Below, piece after piece: positions 35,275 through 48,204 of a stretch of DNA of 64,000 bases. This stretch comes from Stomorhina lunata (Eukaryota; Arthropoda; Insecta; Diptera; Rhiniidae): positions 96,101,998 to 96,165,997 of the forward strand of contig OW121743.1 of the NCBI GenBank assembly GCA_933228675.1. Direction: 5' to 3'. Under the pieces are notes generated by a model that was not told where the DNA came from, searched no databases, and saw only the letters and a list, made by a program, of their open reading frames with translations. Made by a program: the position numbers and the translations under genes. The number at the start of each line of letters is the position of its first letter. Position 1 is the first letter of the stretch.

Positions 35275-37320
35275 TGTTCATCGAAAATTTTCTAATTAAA
35301 TTTTTTCATAGAAAATTTTCTACATAAAATTATTTCATATAAATTTTCTATGCAAAATTTTTCATCAAAAATTTTTTATATAAAATTTTTTTATCAAAAA
35401 TTTTTTATATAAAATTTTTTCATCGAAAATTTTCTATAAAAAATTTTTTCATCGAAAATTTTTTATATAAAATTTTTTCATCGAAATTTTTTATATTCAA
35501 TTTTTTAATCGAAATTTTCAGCGAAATTTTTTTATATAAAACTTTTTCATCCAAAATTTTCTATATACAATTTTTTCATCGAAAATTTTCTGTATAAAAT
35601 TTTTGCATTGAATATTTTCTATAAAAAATTTTTTCATCGAAAATTTTCTATAAAATTTTTTCATCGAAATTTTTATATATAAAATTTTTTCATCGAAAAT
35701 TTTTTTCATTGAAAATTTTCTATATACATTTTTTTCACCGAAAATTTTCTATATAAAATTTTTCACCGAAAATTCTCTATATAAAATTTTTTCACCGAAA
35801 ATTTTCTATATACATTTTTTTCAACCAAAAATTTTCTAGAAAAAATTTTTTCACCGAAAATTTTCTATATACAAATTTTTCACCGAAAATTTACTATAAA
35901 AAATTTTTGTCATCGAAAATTTTCTATATAAAATTTTTTCACCGAAAATTTTCTATATAAAATTTTTTCACCGAAAATTTTCTATATAAAATTTTTTCAC
36001 CGAAAATTTTCTATATAAAATTTTTTCACCGAAAATTTTCTATATAAAATTTTTTCACCGAAAATTTTCTATATAAAATTTTTTCACCGAAAATTTTTTA
36101 TGTAAAATTTTTTTACTGAAAATTTTTGATATACAATTTTTCACAAAAAATTTTCGATAAAAAATTTTTTCACCGAAAATTTTTGATATAAAATTTTTTA
36201 CCACAGAAAATTTTTGATATAAAATTTATTCACCGAAAATTTTCTATATAATTTTATTTTACCGAAAATTTTCTATACAAAATTATTTCGTCAAAATTTT
36301 TGTGCATAAAATTTTTTTTATCGAAATTTTCTATGTAAAATTTTTTCGTCGAAAATTTTCTATATTAAATTTTTTCATAGAAAATTTTCTATGTATAATT
36401 TTTTCATCTAAAAATTTCTTTTTTTCAAACATTTTCTATGTAACATTTTTTCATCAAAAATTTTCATAAAATTTTTTCATCGACAATTTTCTAAATATAA
36501 TTTTTGCATCTATATTCAATTATATTCAATTATTCATTTAGAATTTTCTATAAAATTTTTGGTGAAAAATTTTATATAGATTTTTTTCACAAAAAAATTT
36601 CTATTTACTATTTTTTCATCGAAAATTTTTTATATACAATTTTTTTACCGAAAATTTTCTGTGTTAATTTTTTTCTTCGAAAATTTTCTATATAAAATTT
36701 ATTATTTTAAAATTTTCTATATAAAATTTTTTCACAGAAAATTTTTTGTATAAAATTTTTTTCACCGAAAATTCTCGATATAAATTTTTTCACCGAAAAT
36801 TTTGGATACCAATTTTTTCACCGAAAATTTTGGATAAAAATATTTTTCACAGAAAATTTTCAATATAAAATTTTTTCACCGAAAATTTCTATATAAAATT
36901 TTTTCACCGAAAATTTTCTATATAAAATTTTTCGCCGAAAATTTTCTATATAAAATTTTTTCACCGTAAAATTTTCTATACAAAATTTTCTATACGGTGA
37001 AAAATTTTCTATATATTTTTTTTCGAAAAGTTTCTATATAAAATTTTTTTCACCGAAAATTTTTGATATAAAATTTTTTCACCGAAAATTTTCTTTTATA
37101 AAACTTTTTCATCGAAAATTTTCTATATAAAATTTTTTCATCAAAAAATTTCTATATAAAAATTTTTCATCGAAAAATTTCTATATACTATTTTTTTATT
37201 GAAAATTCCTATATAACAAGTTTCCATCGAAAATTTTCTATATAAATTTAATTCATCCAAAATTTTATATATAAAATTTGTTGATCAAAACTTTGTGTGT
37301 GTAAAATTTCTATATATATT
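35275..37320. repeat. Minisatellite family G, plus orientation
   Basis: About 70 units of AAAATTTTCTATATA plus AAATTTTTTCACCG (or CATCG). Between 35940 and 36090 the copies are nearly identical with a strict 29-bp period; elsewhere the length varies between 26 and 32 bp. Local variants cluster (CACCG in 35.7-36.2 and 36.7-37.1 kb, CATCG elsewhere), a pattern of local amplification. Frames over it are low-complexity F/I/K/N chains and not genes. Confidence 0.9.
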
Positions 37321-37363
37321 GTTAAATTATTTTGTAGAAAATTAAAAAAAAAAATTTGTTCAT

Positions 37364-37364
37364 C

Positions 37365-37438
<74 letters not shown>

Positions 37439-37440
37439 AA
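37364..37440. repeat. (TA)n microsatellite
   Basis: A nearly pure TATATA run, interrupted once by TGTATA and once by TAATAT, ends the family G array. Confidence 0.95.
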
Positions 37441-37499
37441 TTGTATATATACAATTTGTTCATCGAAAATTACCTATTTAATACTTTCAAGTATTAAAT

Positions 37500-38699
37500 C
37501 AGGATATAATAAATCTTTATTCTAACTGTTGTAACATTTTTGGTGTTTTGAGATAAATAAAATTAGATCCCTTTGACTTTAGTCCCAATAAGGAACCCTG
37601 CTACAAGTGTAGCGATGTACGACGAGTAATGTTCCCTTACAATATATTTTATAAATTCATTCCTGCAGTTTATTTTGTTGTTATTATTGTAGCTGCTGAT
37701 TTTTTATATCTATCTATTTGTATATATGATTTTTTTTTGTTGTTGCTACAACATACTTTATAAACGTTTGTTTTCTTAGTCGTTTATTTTATTTTTTTTC
37801 TGTTCGTTCATGTCTTCCTTTATTTCATTTTTATATACGATGATGGCATTATACAATTTATATAAAAAACGTAACAATGAGCCAATTTGATATCAACATA
37901 CATACATACATACACACACACACATACACTTACTAACAATATACATAAATTTATGCATGTTGTTAAAATATACAATATATACCAATAGACATACATATTG
38001 TTATTTATTTAACATGCCTATACACAAACACTTACATATGTAAGTAAATTTTATTTATATGTGCATAAGTATTTATGTATTTGTATAAGTGTTTGCTATT
38101 TTTTATTAGTAGGCTTTTTTTTGTTGTTGTTGTTGTTGGTAGTGCCTTTGTTGTTTCTTTATTTTTTATTATAAGTAGTTATCATAATTTGGGTTATTAT
38201 AGTCATTATTATTGTATACTTGAAAGTGATTTTTCTAGCTTATTATGTTCGTATATAAGAGCCAATATAGATGCATATAAAAATATATATGAGTTGATAT
38301 GTATATATGTCGTTTATAAGTATATATTGTTATATACTCATAAAAAAGTGTTGAATTTTATTAGTGTAATAATTACATGAAATTATGTATTTATAGAAAT
38401 TTAATAAAATGTAATTTTATTTATATAGAAGTCATTATGAGCAAAATGCCGCAAAGTTGACTTTAATGTAAAAACTAATGTAAATTCAGTTTATTAAGTG
38501 GGCTAATATTAAGAAGAGTCTAATTAAATTCTTAATGAAAATATAAAAAAGGTTTTTACTAATATTATGAAAATTATCAGTGTGAGAGTGTCTTGGAATT
38601 TATATGAAAAATGTTTAAGGGAACACTATTATAATAAGACCGATAGATAAACTAAACTTTATATACTTTTTAATTTTTATTTTTGTGCTAAAGCTTGAA
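37500..38699. other. Spacer between opposed arrays; no gene seen
   Basis: Unique-looking sequence between a plus-oriented and a minus-oriented array of the same family. It holds ATACATACATACACACACAC near 37897-37922 and GTTGTTGTTGTTGTTGG near 38120-38137. The 101-residue frame at 38075-38380 is rich in Y/I/F/V and lacks a domain; I do not call it. Confidence 0.45.
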
Positions 38700-41310
38700 T
38701 TGCAAATTTTTTATACTAAATTTTTATCATATATATTTAACGAAAATATTTTAATAAAAAAACTTTGCACCACAAATTTTGTGTATAAAAATATTTTCCT
38801 AAAAAATTTTTATACAAAAATCAATAATTAAAAATTGACATAAAAAATTTTATATAGAAAATTTTCGATTAAGAAATTTTATAAAGAAAATTTTCAATAA
38901 AAAATTTCATATAGAAAAATTTCGATGAAAAAATTTTATATAGAAAACTTCGATGAAAAAATTTTATACACAAAACTTTCGATGAAAAATTTAATATAGA
39001 AAATATTTAGTGAAAAAATTTTATATATAAATATTTTGATGTAAAAATTTTGTACAGAAAATTTTTTATGAAAAAATTTTATAAGAAAATTTTCATTAAA
39101 AAAATTTTATATAGAAAACTCTTGATGAAGAAATTGTATCTAGAAAATGTTCGATAAAGAAATTACATATAGAATATTCTAACTTCCAATTTTCGATTAA
39201 AAAATTTTATATAGAAAATTTTCGACGAAAAAATTTTTTTATAGAAAATTTTCCACGAAAAAATTCTACATATGGAAAATTTTCGACGAAAAAATTTTAT
39301 ATAGAAAATTTTCGACGAAAAAATTTTATATAGAAAATATTCGACGAAAAAATTTTTTATAGAAAATTTTCGACGAAAAAATTTTATATAGAAAATTTTC
39401 GACGAAAGAAATTTTGATGAAACAATTTACGATAAAAAAATTGTATATAGAAAATTTTTGATGAAAAATTTTATATAGAAAATTTTCTATGAAAAATTTT
39501 ATATAGAAAATTTTTTGTAAAACTATCTATATAAAAAATGTTCAATGAAAAAATTTGATATAGAAAATATTTGACGAAAAAATTTTACATAGAAAATTGT
39601 CGAAGAAAAAACTTTATATAGAAAATTTTCAATGAAATAATTTTACATAGACAATTTTCGATGAAAAAACTTAATATAGAAAATTATTGATGAAAAAATT
39701 GCATATACAAAATTTTCGATGAAAAAATTTGATATAAAAAATATTTTCTATGAAATATTTTATATAGAAAATTCTGGATCAAAAAATTTTATATAGAAAA
39801 TTTTCGATGGAAGATTTTTTTATAGAAGAAAGCATTTTTTATAGAAATTTTTCAATAAAAAACTTTAACCTTTAAATTTATCATTTTATATAGAAAATTT
39901 TCTGTTAAAAAATTTAATATAGAGAATTTCAAATGAACCAATTTTATATAGAAAGTTTTGGATGAAAAAATAGTATATAAAATATTTTAATGAAAAAATT
40001 TGATATAGAGAATTTTCGATAAAAAAATTTTATATAAAAAATTTTCGATGAAAAAACTGTGTAAAGAAAATTTTTGATGAACAAATTTTATATAGAAATA
40101 TTCGATGAAAAAATTTTATATAAAAAAAATTTCTTTAAAAAATTTTCGATGAAAAATTTTATGTAGAAAAGATTGTATATTATTATTTTATGATGAAAAA
40201 AATTTATGTAGAAAAGTTTTGATGAAAAAATTAAAAAAGAAAAATTCGTTGGGAAATTTTCGATGAAAAAATTTTATATAGAAATTTATCGATAAAAAAT
40301 TTTTAATAGAAAATAAATTAGATGAAAAAATTTTACATAGAAATTGTCGATAAAAAAATTTTATGTAAAAAATTTTCGATGAAAAAACTGTGTAAAGAAA
40401 ATTTTCAATGAACAAATTTTATATAGAAATATTCGATGACAAAATTTTATATAAAAAAATTTCTTTAAAAAATTTTTTTTAGAAAAATTTCGATGAAAAA
40501 TTTTATGTAGAAAAATTTCGATGAAAAATTTTATGTAGAAAAAATTGTATATAGTTATTTTTTGATGAAAACATTTATGTAGAAAAGTTTCAATGAAAAT
40601 ATTAAAAAAAAATAAAATTGTTTGGGAAATTTTCGATGAAAAAACTTAATATACAAAATTTTCCATAAAAAAAAATTATATAGAAAATTTTGAATGATCA
40701 AATTTTTTATAGAGAGTTTTAAATAAAAAAATTGTATATATAAAATTTTCGATGAAAAAATTTTTAATAAAAAAATTGTATATAGAAAATTTTCGATGGA
40801 AAACTTTTATATAGGAAATTTTCGATATAAAAATTTTTTTATAGAAAATATTTTAGACGAAAAAATGTTATATAATGAATTTTTAATAAAAAAATATATA
40901 AAGGAAATTTTTCATAAAAAAAAATTTAATAGAAAATGTTTTGATAAAAAAAATAAATATAGAAAGTTTTCGATAAAAAAAATTTTATACAGAAAATTTT
41001 GGATAAAAAAATTTTATATAGAAAATTTTTGATGAAAAATTTTATATAGAAAATTTTAGATGAAAAATTTTATATAGAAAATTTTTGATGAAATATTTTA
41101 TATAGAAAATTTTTGATGAAAAATTTTATATAGAAAATTTTTGATAAAAAAAAATTTTATAAAGGAAATTTTCAATGAAAAATTTCATGTAGAAAATTTT
41201 CGATGAAAAAATTTTCCGCTATCAAAAAAATTATTATTGAAAATTTTCGATGAAAAAAATTTGTTATAGAAAATTTTCTGTGAAAAAGTTTTATATAGAA
41301 AATTTTTGAC
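38700..41310. repeat. Minisatellite family G, minus orientation
   Basis: About 90 units of CGATGAAAAAATTTT plus ATATAGAAAATTTT, the exact reverse complement of the units at 35275-37320 and 43395-44975. CGACG variants cluster near 39220-39415. A single-stranded transcript through 35.3-41.3 kb could fold back over about 2 kb. Frames such as 40796-41032 are repeat translations. Confidence 0.9.
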
Positions 41311-41806
41311 GAAAAAATTTAAAAAAATGATAGGCTTGGAAAACGTATAAAATAGATTAACCTTAATTTAAAACGTATTTTTTGAAAATACACGACAATT
41401 AGAAGAAAAATATTTTAGTGGCCCAACATAATCTTCAAATTCCCTAACTTTTTTGAAAACATTTTATAGCTTAAATATATAACAATTTTGCTATTATTCA
41501 CATATATATATTTTTAGATAGTCATTCCTTTGCATTGATACCTGGATTAATTTAAAATCTTATTCTTTTCAAAGCTTATTATATTATACTAAAGAACAAA
41601 CCATAAACATATGTTTAAAAATATTCTAAAGCATACTTTTGGGAGGATTAAAATATTAAATTTTAAAGCATATTTTTGATATAATCTCTAGATTTCTTAT
41701 ACAATCTCGAACATTACTTTCCACTTTTTTAATGCTAGAATTTATTGATATAATTTCTTTATGTTATCCTGCTAAATGTGAAAGTATTTTTCTTTTATAT
41801 TTTTAG
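41311..41806. other. Spacer ending in a splice-acceptor-like tract
   Basis: A/T-rich sequence ends with TTTTTCTTTTATATTTTTAG at 41787-41806, a pyrimidine-rich tract and AG, with GCTAAAT (about 41771) as a possible branch point. No gene lies here. Confidence 0.4.
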
Positions 41807-43269
41807 AGAATTCTTGGAGCATAAACAATGAATGGAATTGAATAAACCAAACGTATATGAAATACTCAACAAAGAATTCAAATAAAAAAGGACTTTAATG
41901 CTAAAAAAAGAGGGAATTGCTAAACAAGAATATCTAGAAAAAGACTTAAAATTAAAGCAACAAAGAAGAATAAAAATTCAATATTTCAAAAGGATTTGAG
42001 AAGGCAACAATAACACTAAGAAGAAAAATATTAAAGAAATATTTTATTAAAAAAAACACAGACAATTATTAACAAAAATAAAATAAAAGGAATAACAATA
42101 GACTGAATTAGAGTCCAAATATTTATAATAATAAATGAAATAAAACTAAACCGAATATTAAAAGCAAACCAAGAAATACTTAAATTAAAATATTCAAATA
42201 GAATTTCTTTTTTAAATAATAAAAAATGCAATTAATTTAAACATATCATAAATTAATAATATTAATAATTATTTAAATTATAATTAAAATAACAAAAAAA
42301 CATTGCATTTAAATTAAAAGCAATATAAATAAAAATTCAAATAAAAATATTTAATAGAAACAAAAATTCCATTATCCAAAACCACAAAATTTCTTAAATG
42401 AAATTTCATTAAACAAAAACAAACAAAACTGCCCTTTTAACACAAATGAAACAAGAAAAAGGTTAAATAGAAAAATTCAAATATTTTAACTTTTGAAAAC
42501 CAACATTGCCACATATTTCTGGGAAATAGAAAAACCAATAAAATATTAAAAACACAAAAACTCAAATAAAATTAAACAAATATACAAAAATACCAACCAA
42601 CAAAAACATATTAATTAATTTATAAAATACCAACTACAACAACAACGAACAGTTAATTAATTCAACAAAATTCTATTTCGATTATTTTTGGTTACAAATT
42701 TTTTTAATACTCATCACAATTAAAGGTAAACATTTAATTATTCAACAAAATAATTAAACAAATTTAGCAGAAACATTAGAAAATTCTGCCTGAAGAAATA
42801 AACAAATAAAACCAATTGACGAAAATTTTCATCATAAATAAATTATTAAAAGAAAACACTTTGAAAAGTGCTAACAGCAAAAACGAAAACATTAAACAAA
42901 TCAATTACAAAAGTTAAATAATTTATTTAACAAAAAGTTTAAAAATCAAACATTTAAATATTCATTCAATATAAAACATTCAAATTCTAAACATTCATAA
43001 CAAAAACAACCAAAAAAGAAAAACTTTAAAATTCCATCTTCAATACAAAAACAATTTAAATACATAGAAAAGTTACATTATTTACCACAAATACATTCGA
43101 ATACTTTTACAAAATCACAAGTGTTTGTTCTAGTGTGCGTGTGTGTGTATTTTAAACTTGAAATAAACTAAAAATTAGAAAGAGTTTTGAAAGTGTTAAG
43201 AATTCATCAACTAAATATTTGAAATTCATCATTTTACAAATTCATCAATGTAAAAAATATTTATTTAAG
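41807..43269 (+). other. Candidate internal or alternative 5'-UTR exon
   Basis: From about 41807 the plus strand becomes strongly A-rich with C over G and few T runs (CAACAACAACGAAC, AACAAAAACAACCAAAAAAG), quite unlike the neighbouring arrays. This is the usual look of long fly 5' UTRs. The end reads TTATTTAAG|GTAAGTGAA, a near-consensus splice donor with the cut after 43269. The start follows a pyrimidine tract and AG. Near the end, GTGTGTGTG and AAGAGTTTTGAAAGTGTTAAG also resemble UTR text. Stops occur in every frame, so it would be untranslated. If real, the coding exons lie outside the window. A transcription start inside the block is an alternative to the acceptor at 41806. Confidence 0.45.
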
Positions 43270-43275
43270 GTAAGT
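43267..43275 (+). other. Consensus 5' splice site AAG|GTAAGT
   Basis: AAG|GTAAGT matches the metazoan donor consensus (C/A)AG|GT(A/G)AGT at every position. It is the best donor I found in the window, and it falls just where the A-rich UTR-like composition stops. Confidence 0.55.
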
Positions 43276-43394
43276 GAAATTCTAAATTCTTTAATTTATA
43301 TTTTATTGTTATTTGATTCAACACATATGTGTGTTTCTATGATCTATTAAGATCTGTTAAAACATTAAAAATTTTTTAATAAAAAAAAAATCTA

Positions 43395-44975
43395 AAAAAT
43401 TCATTGAAAATTTTCTATATAAATATTTTCATCAAAAATTTTTTATATAAAATTTTTGCATCGAAAACTTTCTACATTAAATTCTTTTATGGAAAATTTT
43501 CTATATAATATTTTTTTATCGAAAGGTTTCTATATAAAATATTACAACCAGTTCCTAAGCGCTTTTTGATGTTATTTTTTCATAGAATTTTTTCATCAAA
43601 AATTTTTTTGTACAATTCTTTCATCGAAAATTTTGTATATCAAATTTTTTTATTGAAGATTTTCTATACAAAATATTTTCGTTGAAAATTTTCTATATAA
43701 ATAATTTTCATTGAAAATTTTTTACATAAAATTCTTTTATTCAATATTTAATATATAAAATTTTTTCATTAAAAATTTTTTAATTTATACTTTTCTTTAT
43801 AAAATTTTTTCATTGAAACTTTCTATAAAAAATTTTGTCATCGAAAATTTTCTATAATAATTTTTTTTATAAAAATTTTCTATACAAAATTTTTCATTGA
43901 ATATTTTTTTACCGAATCTTTTCTGTTTCAACTTATATTTTCAATATACAATTTTTCCACAGAAAATTTTCTATTTAAAATGTTTTCATTGAAACATATT
44001 CCATTGAAAATTTTCTATATAAAATTTTGTAATCGAAAATTTTCTACACAAAATTTTTTTCATTAAAAATTTTCTATATGAAATTTCTCATCGAAAATTT
44101 TAAAATTACTATCGAAAATTTTTCACCGAAAATTTTCAATATTAAATTTTTTCATTGAAGATTTTCGATATGATTTTTTTGAAAATTTTCTATAAAATTT
44201 TTTGCATTCAAAATTTTCTATATAAAATTTTTCCATGAAACACAATATACAATTTTTTCAATATAAAATTTTTTATATATAATTTTTGAAAATTGAAAAT
44301 TTCTTATAAAAAAAAATTTTATATAAAATTTTTTCATCGAAAATATTCTATATACTTTTTTTCATCGAAAATGTTCTATATAAAATTTTTTTGTTAAAAT
44401 GTTTTATATACGATTTTTACCGAATCTTTTCTGTTTCGTCGAATATTTTCTACATAAAATTTTTTCATAGAAAATTTTCTATATAGAATTTTTTCATTCA
44501 AAAATATTTCATTGAAAGTTTTATATATAAAATTTTAAAATTATTATCGAAAATTTTTCATTGAAAATTTTCTATATAAAAGTTTTTTATTGAAAATTTT
44601 CTATAAAAATTTTTTCATTCAAAATTTTCTATATAAAGCTTTTTTATCAAAAAATTTTCTTATGTATATAAAATTTTTTCGATAAAAATTTTTTATATAA
44701 AATTGTTTCATTGAAAATTTTTTGTATACAATTTTTGACAATTATACATTTTTTTCATCGAAAATTTTCTACATAAAATTTGTTAATCGAAAATTTTCAA
44801 TATTAATTTTTTATTAAAAATTTTCTACATAACATTTTTAAATTGAAAATTTTTTTATAAGTTTTTTCATTGAAAATTTTGCAATGAAAAATTTTTCATT
44901 AAAAATTTTCTATATAAAATTTTTCATTAAAAATTTTCTATATAAAATTTTTCATTAAAAATTTTGTGTACATTT
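43395..44975. repeat. Minisatellite family G, plus orientation, second array
   Basis: About 50 units of AAAATTTTCTATATA plus AAATTTTTTCATCG, more decayed than the 35-37 kb array, with CATTG variants common. It starts about 125 bp after the splice donor at 43270 and is complementary to the array at 38700-41310. Confidence 0.9.
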
Positions 44976-46131
44976 TAAGCACCAATCGTTTGATAAAATT
45001 TTTTAATAACCCAAAATTTTCAATGAAATAAATTTAGATATTTTTGGAATGAAGAAAATTTTCAAATTAAATAATTTCTAAACTGAAACAGTATTTTTCA
45101 ATGCTAAACAATTTAAGAGCCACTTCAAAACAATGTAAAATGTAAATTCATTCCAAACAATAACCGACAAAATATTCAAATATTTTTCATATTTTAATAA
45201 GCTGATGTTTTGTTGGTTGTATTTGTATGCAAATACAAATAAAAAAAAAATCGTATAAACACATGCGTCTTTCTACATGACAAGAACATTTTAGACGTCA
45301 TCTCCTAAACACTTATCATTCAATGAAAACTTACATGAGACGAACAAAAGAAAATAAAAGAAAAAAAGAGCGAGAGTAATACAAAACTAAATTGTAGGAA
45401 GAGGAAGTTGTTCGCTGCTGTTGGCATTGTATTTATGTATTGTGTTATGTTGTGTTGTATGTATATTGGTTTCGGTTAGATGAGACATGTCTTATGTTAG
45501 CGCACTGCCTGCCTTCCAACACATTACATTCACTGTGTAAGCGAGTGGTTGTTTGCTTTTTGTTGATATTCGAAGAATTTATTTTTAGCAAAATAAACAA
45601 ACATTTGGGAAAATTCATGTTTTCAATGTTGCATATTTTCTAAAAAAAAAAAAAAAAAAAAAAAAACAAAAATATTTTGGGAAATATTTATGAATGAATG
45701 CAATCATGTAAATATGTTTGTCTAATCTCACCAACATATATTTTGTATTTTATATTGTTGAACGAAGAGTCATTTTTATTGCTCTTGTTTTGGGAGTTTT
45801 GCTGTCTGTGAAGTTGCATCATTTGGTGGCAACAGCAGCCAGATCGACATCATTCAAATCTTGTTCAAGTTTATTTTATTCCAATTTTTTTATATTGTTT
45901 CCATTTAAGAGTTAGAGGAATTTTGATTTGTTTTCTTGGGATTTTTTAAATTTTTGTTTTTTTTTTCTTTGTTACTCTATTTATCTCATGGGAATATTAT
46001 TGTGACTTTTTCGCTTTTATTGGAAAACAAATTCAGTTTATTTGGATATTTAAAGTGGTTGACAAACATGATTTTTTTTATGATCACATATTGTTTATCT
46101 ACATGAGTAGTGGCATGATTTAAAATTTTAT
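44976..46131. other. Spacer with a 26-nt poly-A run; no gene seen
   Basis: Unique-looking sequence; the part at 45400-45560 has more G and C than the average here. A pure A run at about 45641-45666 follows a stop codon of a short plus-strand frame (45440-45643), and AAAATAAAC lies about 55 bp upstream. This could suggest a retroposed sequence, but I see no target duplication and do not recognise the frame. Confidence 0.35.
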
Positions 46132-47430
46132 CAAGTAAGAGTGTTATATTCGGCTGTGCCGAATCTTATATACCCACCATCAAGTTGTGTTAAAATTAGA
46201 AACATATCTCATATACCTACGAGAGGTGCAGCTAATTCAAATTGTGAACCAAATCCGAAAAAAAATATGTTACCCTAGTTGGTATTGCTAATAAAAGTTC
46301 GGTTGTAGTAGCTTAATAGTTCATTATTTAAAAGTATCTAAGTGATTTTCCTATTATTTACTTTGCGCAAAATTTAGTCCCATAACAGGGTATAGTTTTA
46401 CATTAATAAGCTGATAAATACTTTTCGTTAATATGAGTTTAGTTTATACTAATGTTGATTGTAATGCGGCAGGTTCATATATTTTGTTAGGAGTTCTTAA
46501 AACATCCACCGTATATAAAGTCTGGGCTTTATATATGGATTGATAGCTATCTAATTTTGTAGGTGCAATCTTAATACATATGCTCAATGTACCTCCAAAT
46601 CTGTTTGATTGTATATATATAAAAACTATAGCCAAGTTTTGACCGATTGTGACAAAATTTAATACACTGGCTGGTATTTAAAAAAAGCGTATCTATGCAA
46701 AAACTAGTGGCTATAGCTGCCATTGTTTATAATTTAATGGCGTTTGTGGCATTTTTTATCAAAAATATTTATGTAAAATTTTGTGTCCCTAGCTCTTTTC
46801 GTTAAGGCGCTATCGCGCTTTAATTTGACAGACATAAACCCCCTTTCCTTTTGGTATTTCTGTGTTTCCGTAAGTTTTTACATGGGAGTTATGGTCAAAT
46901 GGCGACCGATTGTAACAACATTTTGCAAACTGGCTAGCATTGATATTAGACTTCCTTATACAAAATTTAATGTATAGTATAGTTAGTATAGTTTATCATT
47001 TATTCCCATTTAAGTATATTTTAGGTGCAATTTAGGCTATTTTCGTAAGTGTTTTGTATGGGAGCTATGGTTAAATATAAACCTATTTCAATGAAATTTT
47101 ACAGGCTGAATAATTATAATATAAAACTTCTCTGTGCTAAATTGTATCATCATATCTATTACAATTTGTCATTTATTAGCAAATAAGCGATAGGCCTAGA
47201 CGAGGTTATATGGGAGCTATGATAAAATATAAACCGATTAGGCCCAATTTCAATACCAAAATTTTCCAAGAAATAAAGAATATTTTTGCCAAATTTTAGT
47301 GACCTAGCTTTTTCGTTTAGGCCCTATCGTGTCGGTAACAGATACACGTGTCGGTAACAGATACACAGACAGACAGACGGACAGACAGACAGAACATCGC
47401 TCAATCGTCAGACATGGATTAGACACTGAC
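46132..47430 (+). mobile_element. DINE-1/INE-1-like non-autonomous element (~1.3 kb)
   Basis: It starts CAAGTAAGAGTGTTAT, then a 7-bp-stem hairpin ATTCGGC-TGT-GCCGAAT (46148-46164), then CTTATATACCCACCATCA. The body repeats TATGGGAGCTATGG-type phrases with AAAT-T--ACCGATT (46880, 47060, 47212). The end has a GTCGGTAACAGATACAC duplication and the GACAGACAGACGGACAGAC microsatellite near 47367-47392. These are hallmarks of the DINE-1/INE-1 (Helentron-related) elements of flies. No coding frame is present; the short minus frame at 46444-46635 is incidental. Confidence 0.6.
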
Positions 47431-47504
47431 ATATCATTATTCCCCGAAAATTTACAAAATATCAATGTTTAGTTCTAACATTTTAAAAAGAAAAAGTTTT
47501 CTAC

Positions 47505-47920
47505 TTATTTTTTTAAATATTTTTATTAAAAATTTTTTTATAAAAAATTTTTTTATAGAAAATTTTTTTATAAAAAATTTTTCTATAGAGAATTTTTTTA
47601 TCAAAAAAATTTTTTATCAAAAATTTATCTATCGAAAATTTTTTTGTCAAAAATTTTTCTATCCAAAATTTGTTTGTCAAAAATTTTTCTATCCAAAATT
47701 TGTTTATCAAAAACTTTTCTATAGAAAATTTGTTTATCAACAATTTTTCTATAGAAAATTTGTTTATCAAAAATTTTTCTATAGAAAATTTTTTTACAAA
47801 AAATTTTTCTATAGAACATTTTTTTACAAAAAATTTTTGTATAGAAAATATTTTTACAAAAAATTTTTCTATAGAAAATTTTTTTACAAAAAATTTTTCT
47901 ATAGAAAATTTAAAAAAAAA
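47505..47920. repeat. Minisatellite family J, first block (30-bp unit)
   Basis: AAAATTTTTTTATC plus AAAAATTTTTCTATAG units repeat at exactly 30 bp. Because 30 is a multiple of three, reading frames stay open: the plus frame 47465-47947 and two minus frames are chains of F/I/E/N/K or K/I/F/Y/R and not genes. Local variants (TTTGTCA, TTTGTTTATC, TTTACA) occur in short runs. The unit is a relative of family G. Confidence 0.9.
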
Positions 47921-47989
47921 TTCTATAGAATTTTGTTCAGTCGATAATCTACGCTTTTACTTTTGGTTTATGAACATAATTCTTAAAAG

Positions 47990-48180
47990 TTATGTTTGTA
48001 AATTTAGTAATAATGCGAGGTTTTTGATCTGTCTAAATTGGGGATAATCCTCCTGAAGAGATGGCTTAACCAACCATCGAAATGTGTCGAGGACTTTGGT
48101 TTCTCCGCAAACATTTTTTGGCTTTTTATCAATAAATTGATCTGTTACATTTATAAATAAATGTAACAGATTAGGGATCA
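47990..48180 (+). repeat. Dispersed repeat family S with a 14-bp stem hairpin
   Basis: The phrases GATCTGTCTAAATTGGGGAT, AAGAGATGGCTTAACCAACC, ATCGAAATGTGTCGAGGA and CAAACATTTTTTGGC recur at 57340-57500 (plus) and 57640-57800 (minus). It ends with a perfect hairpin, ATCTGTTACATTTA / TAAATGTAACAGAT (48140-48171), and then GGGATCAAATGCGAATA. No coding frame is shared by the copies. It is probably a mobile element of unknown class. Confidence 0.65.
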
Positions 48181-48204
48181 AATGCGAATACTCTTCTTTT
48201 TGAA

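Noticed and set aside
24702..44975. CRISPR-like array (regular ~30-bp repeats)
   Set aside because: The repeats are directly abutting without unique spacers, diverged, and set in a eukaryotic genome with fly transposons.
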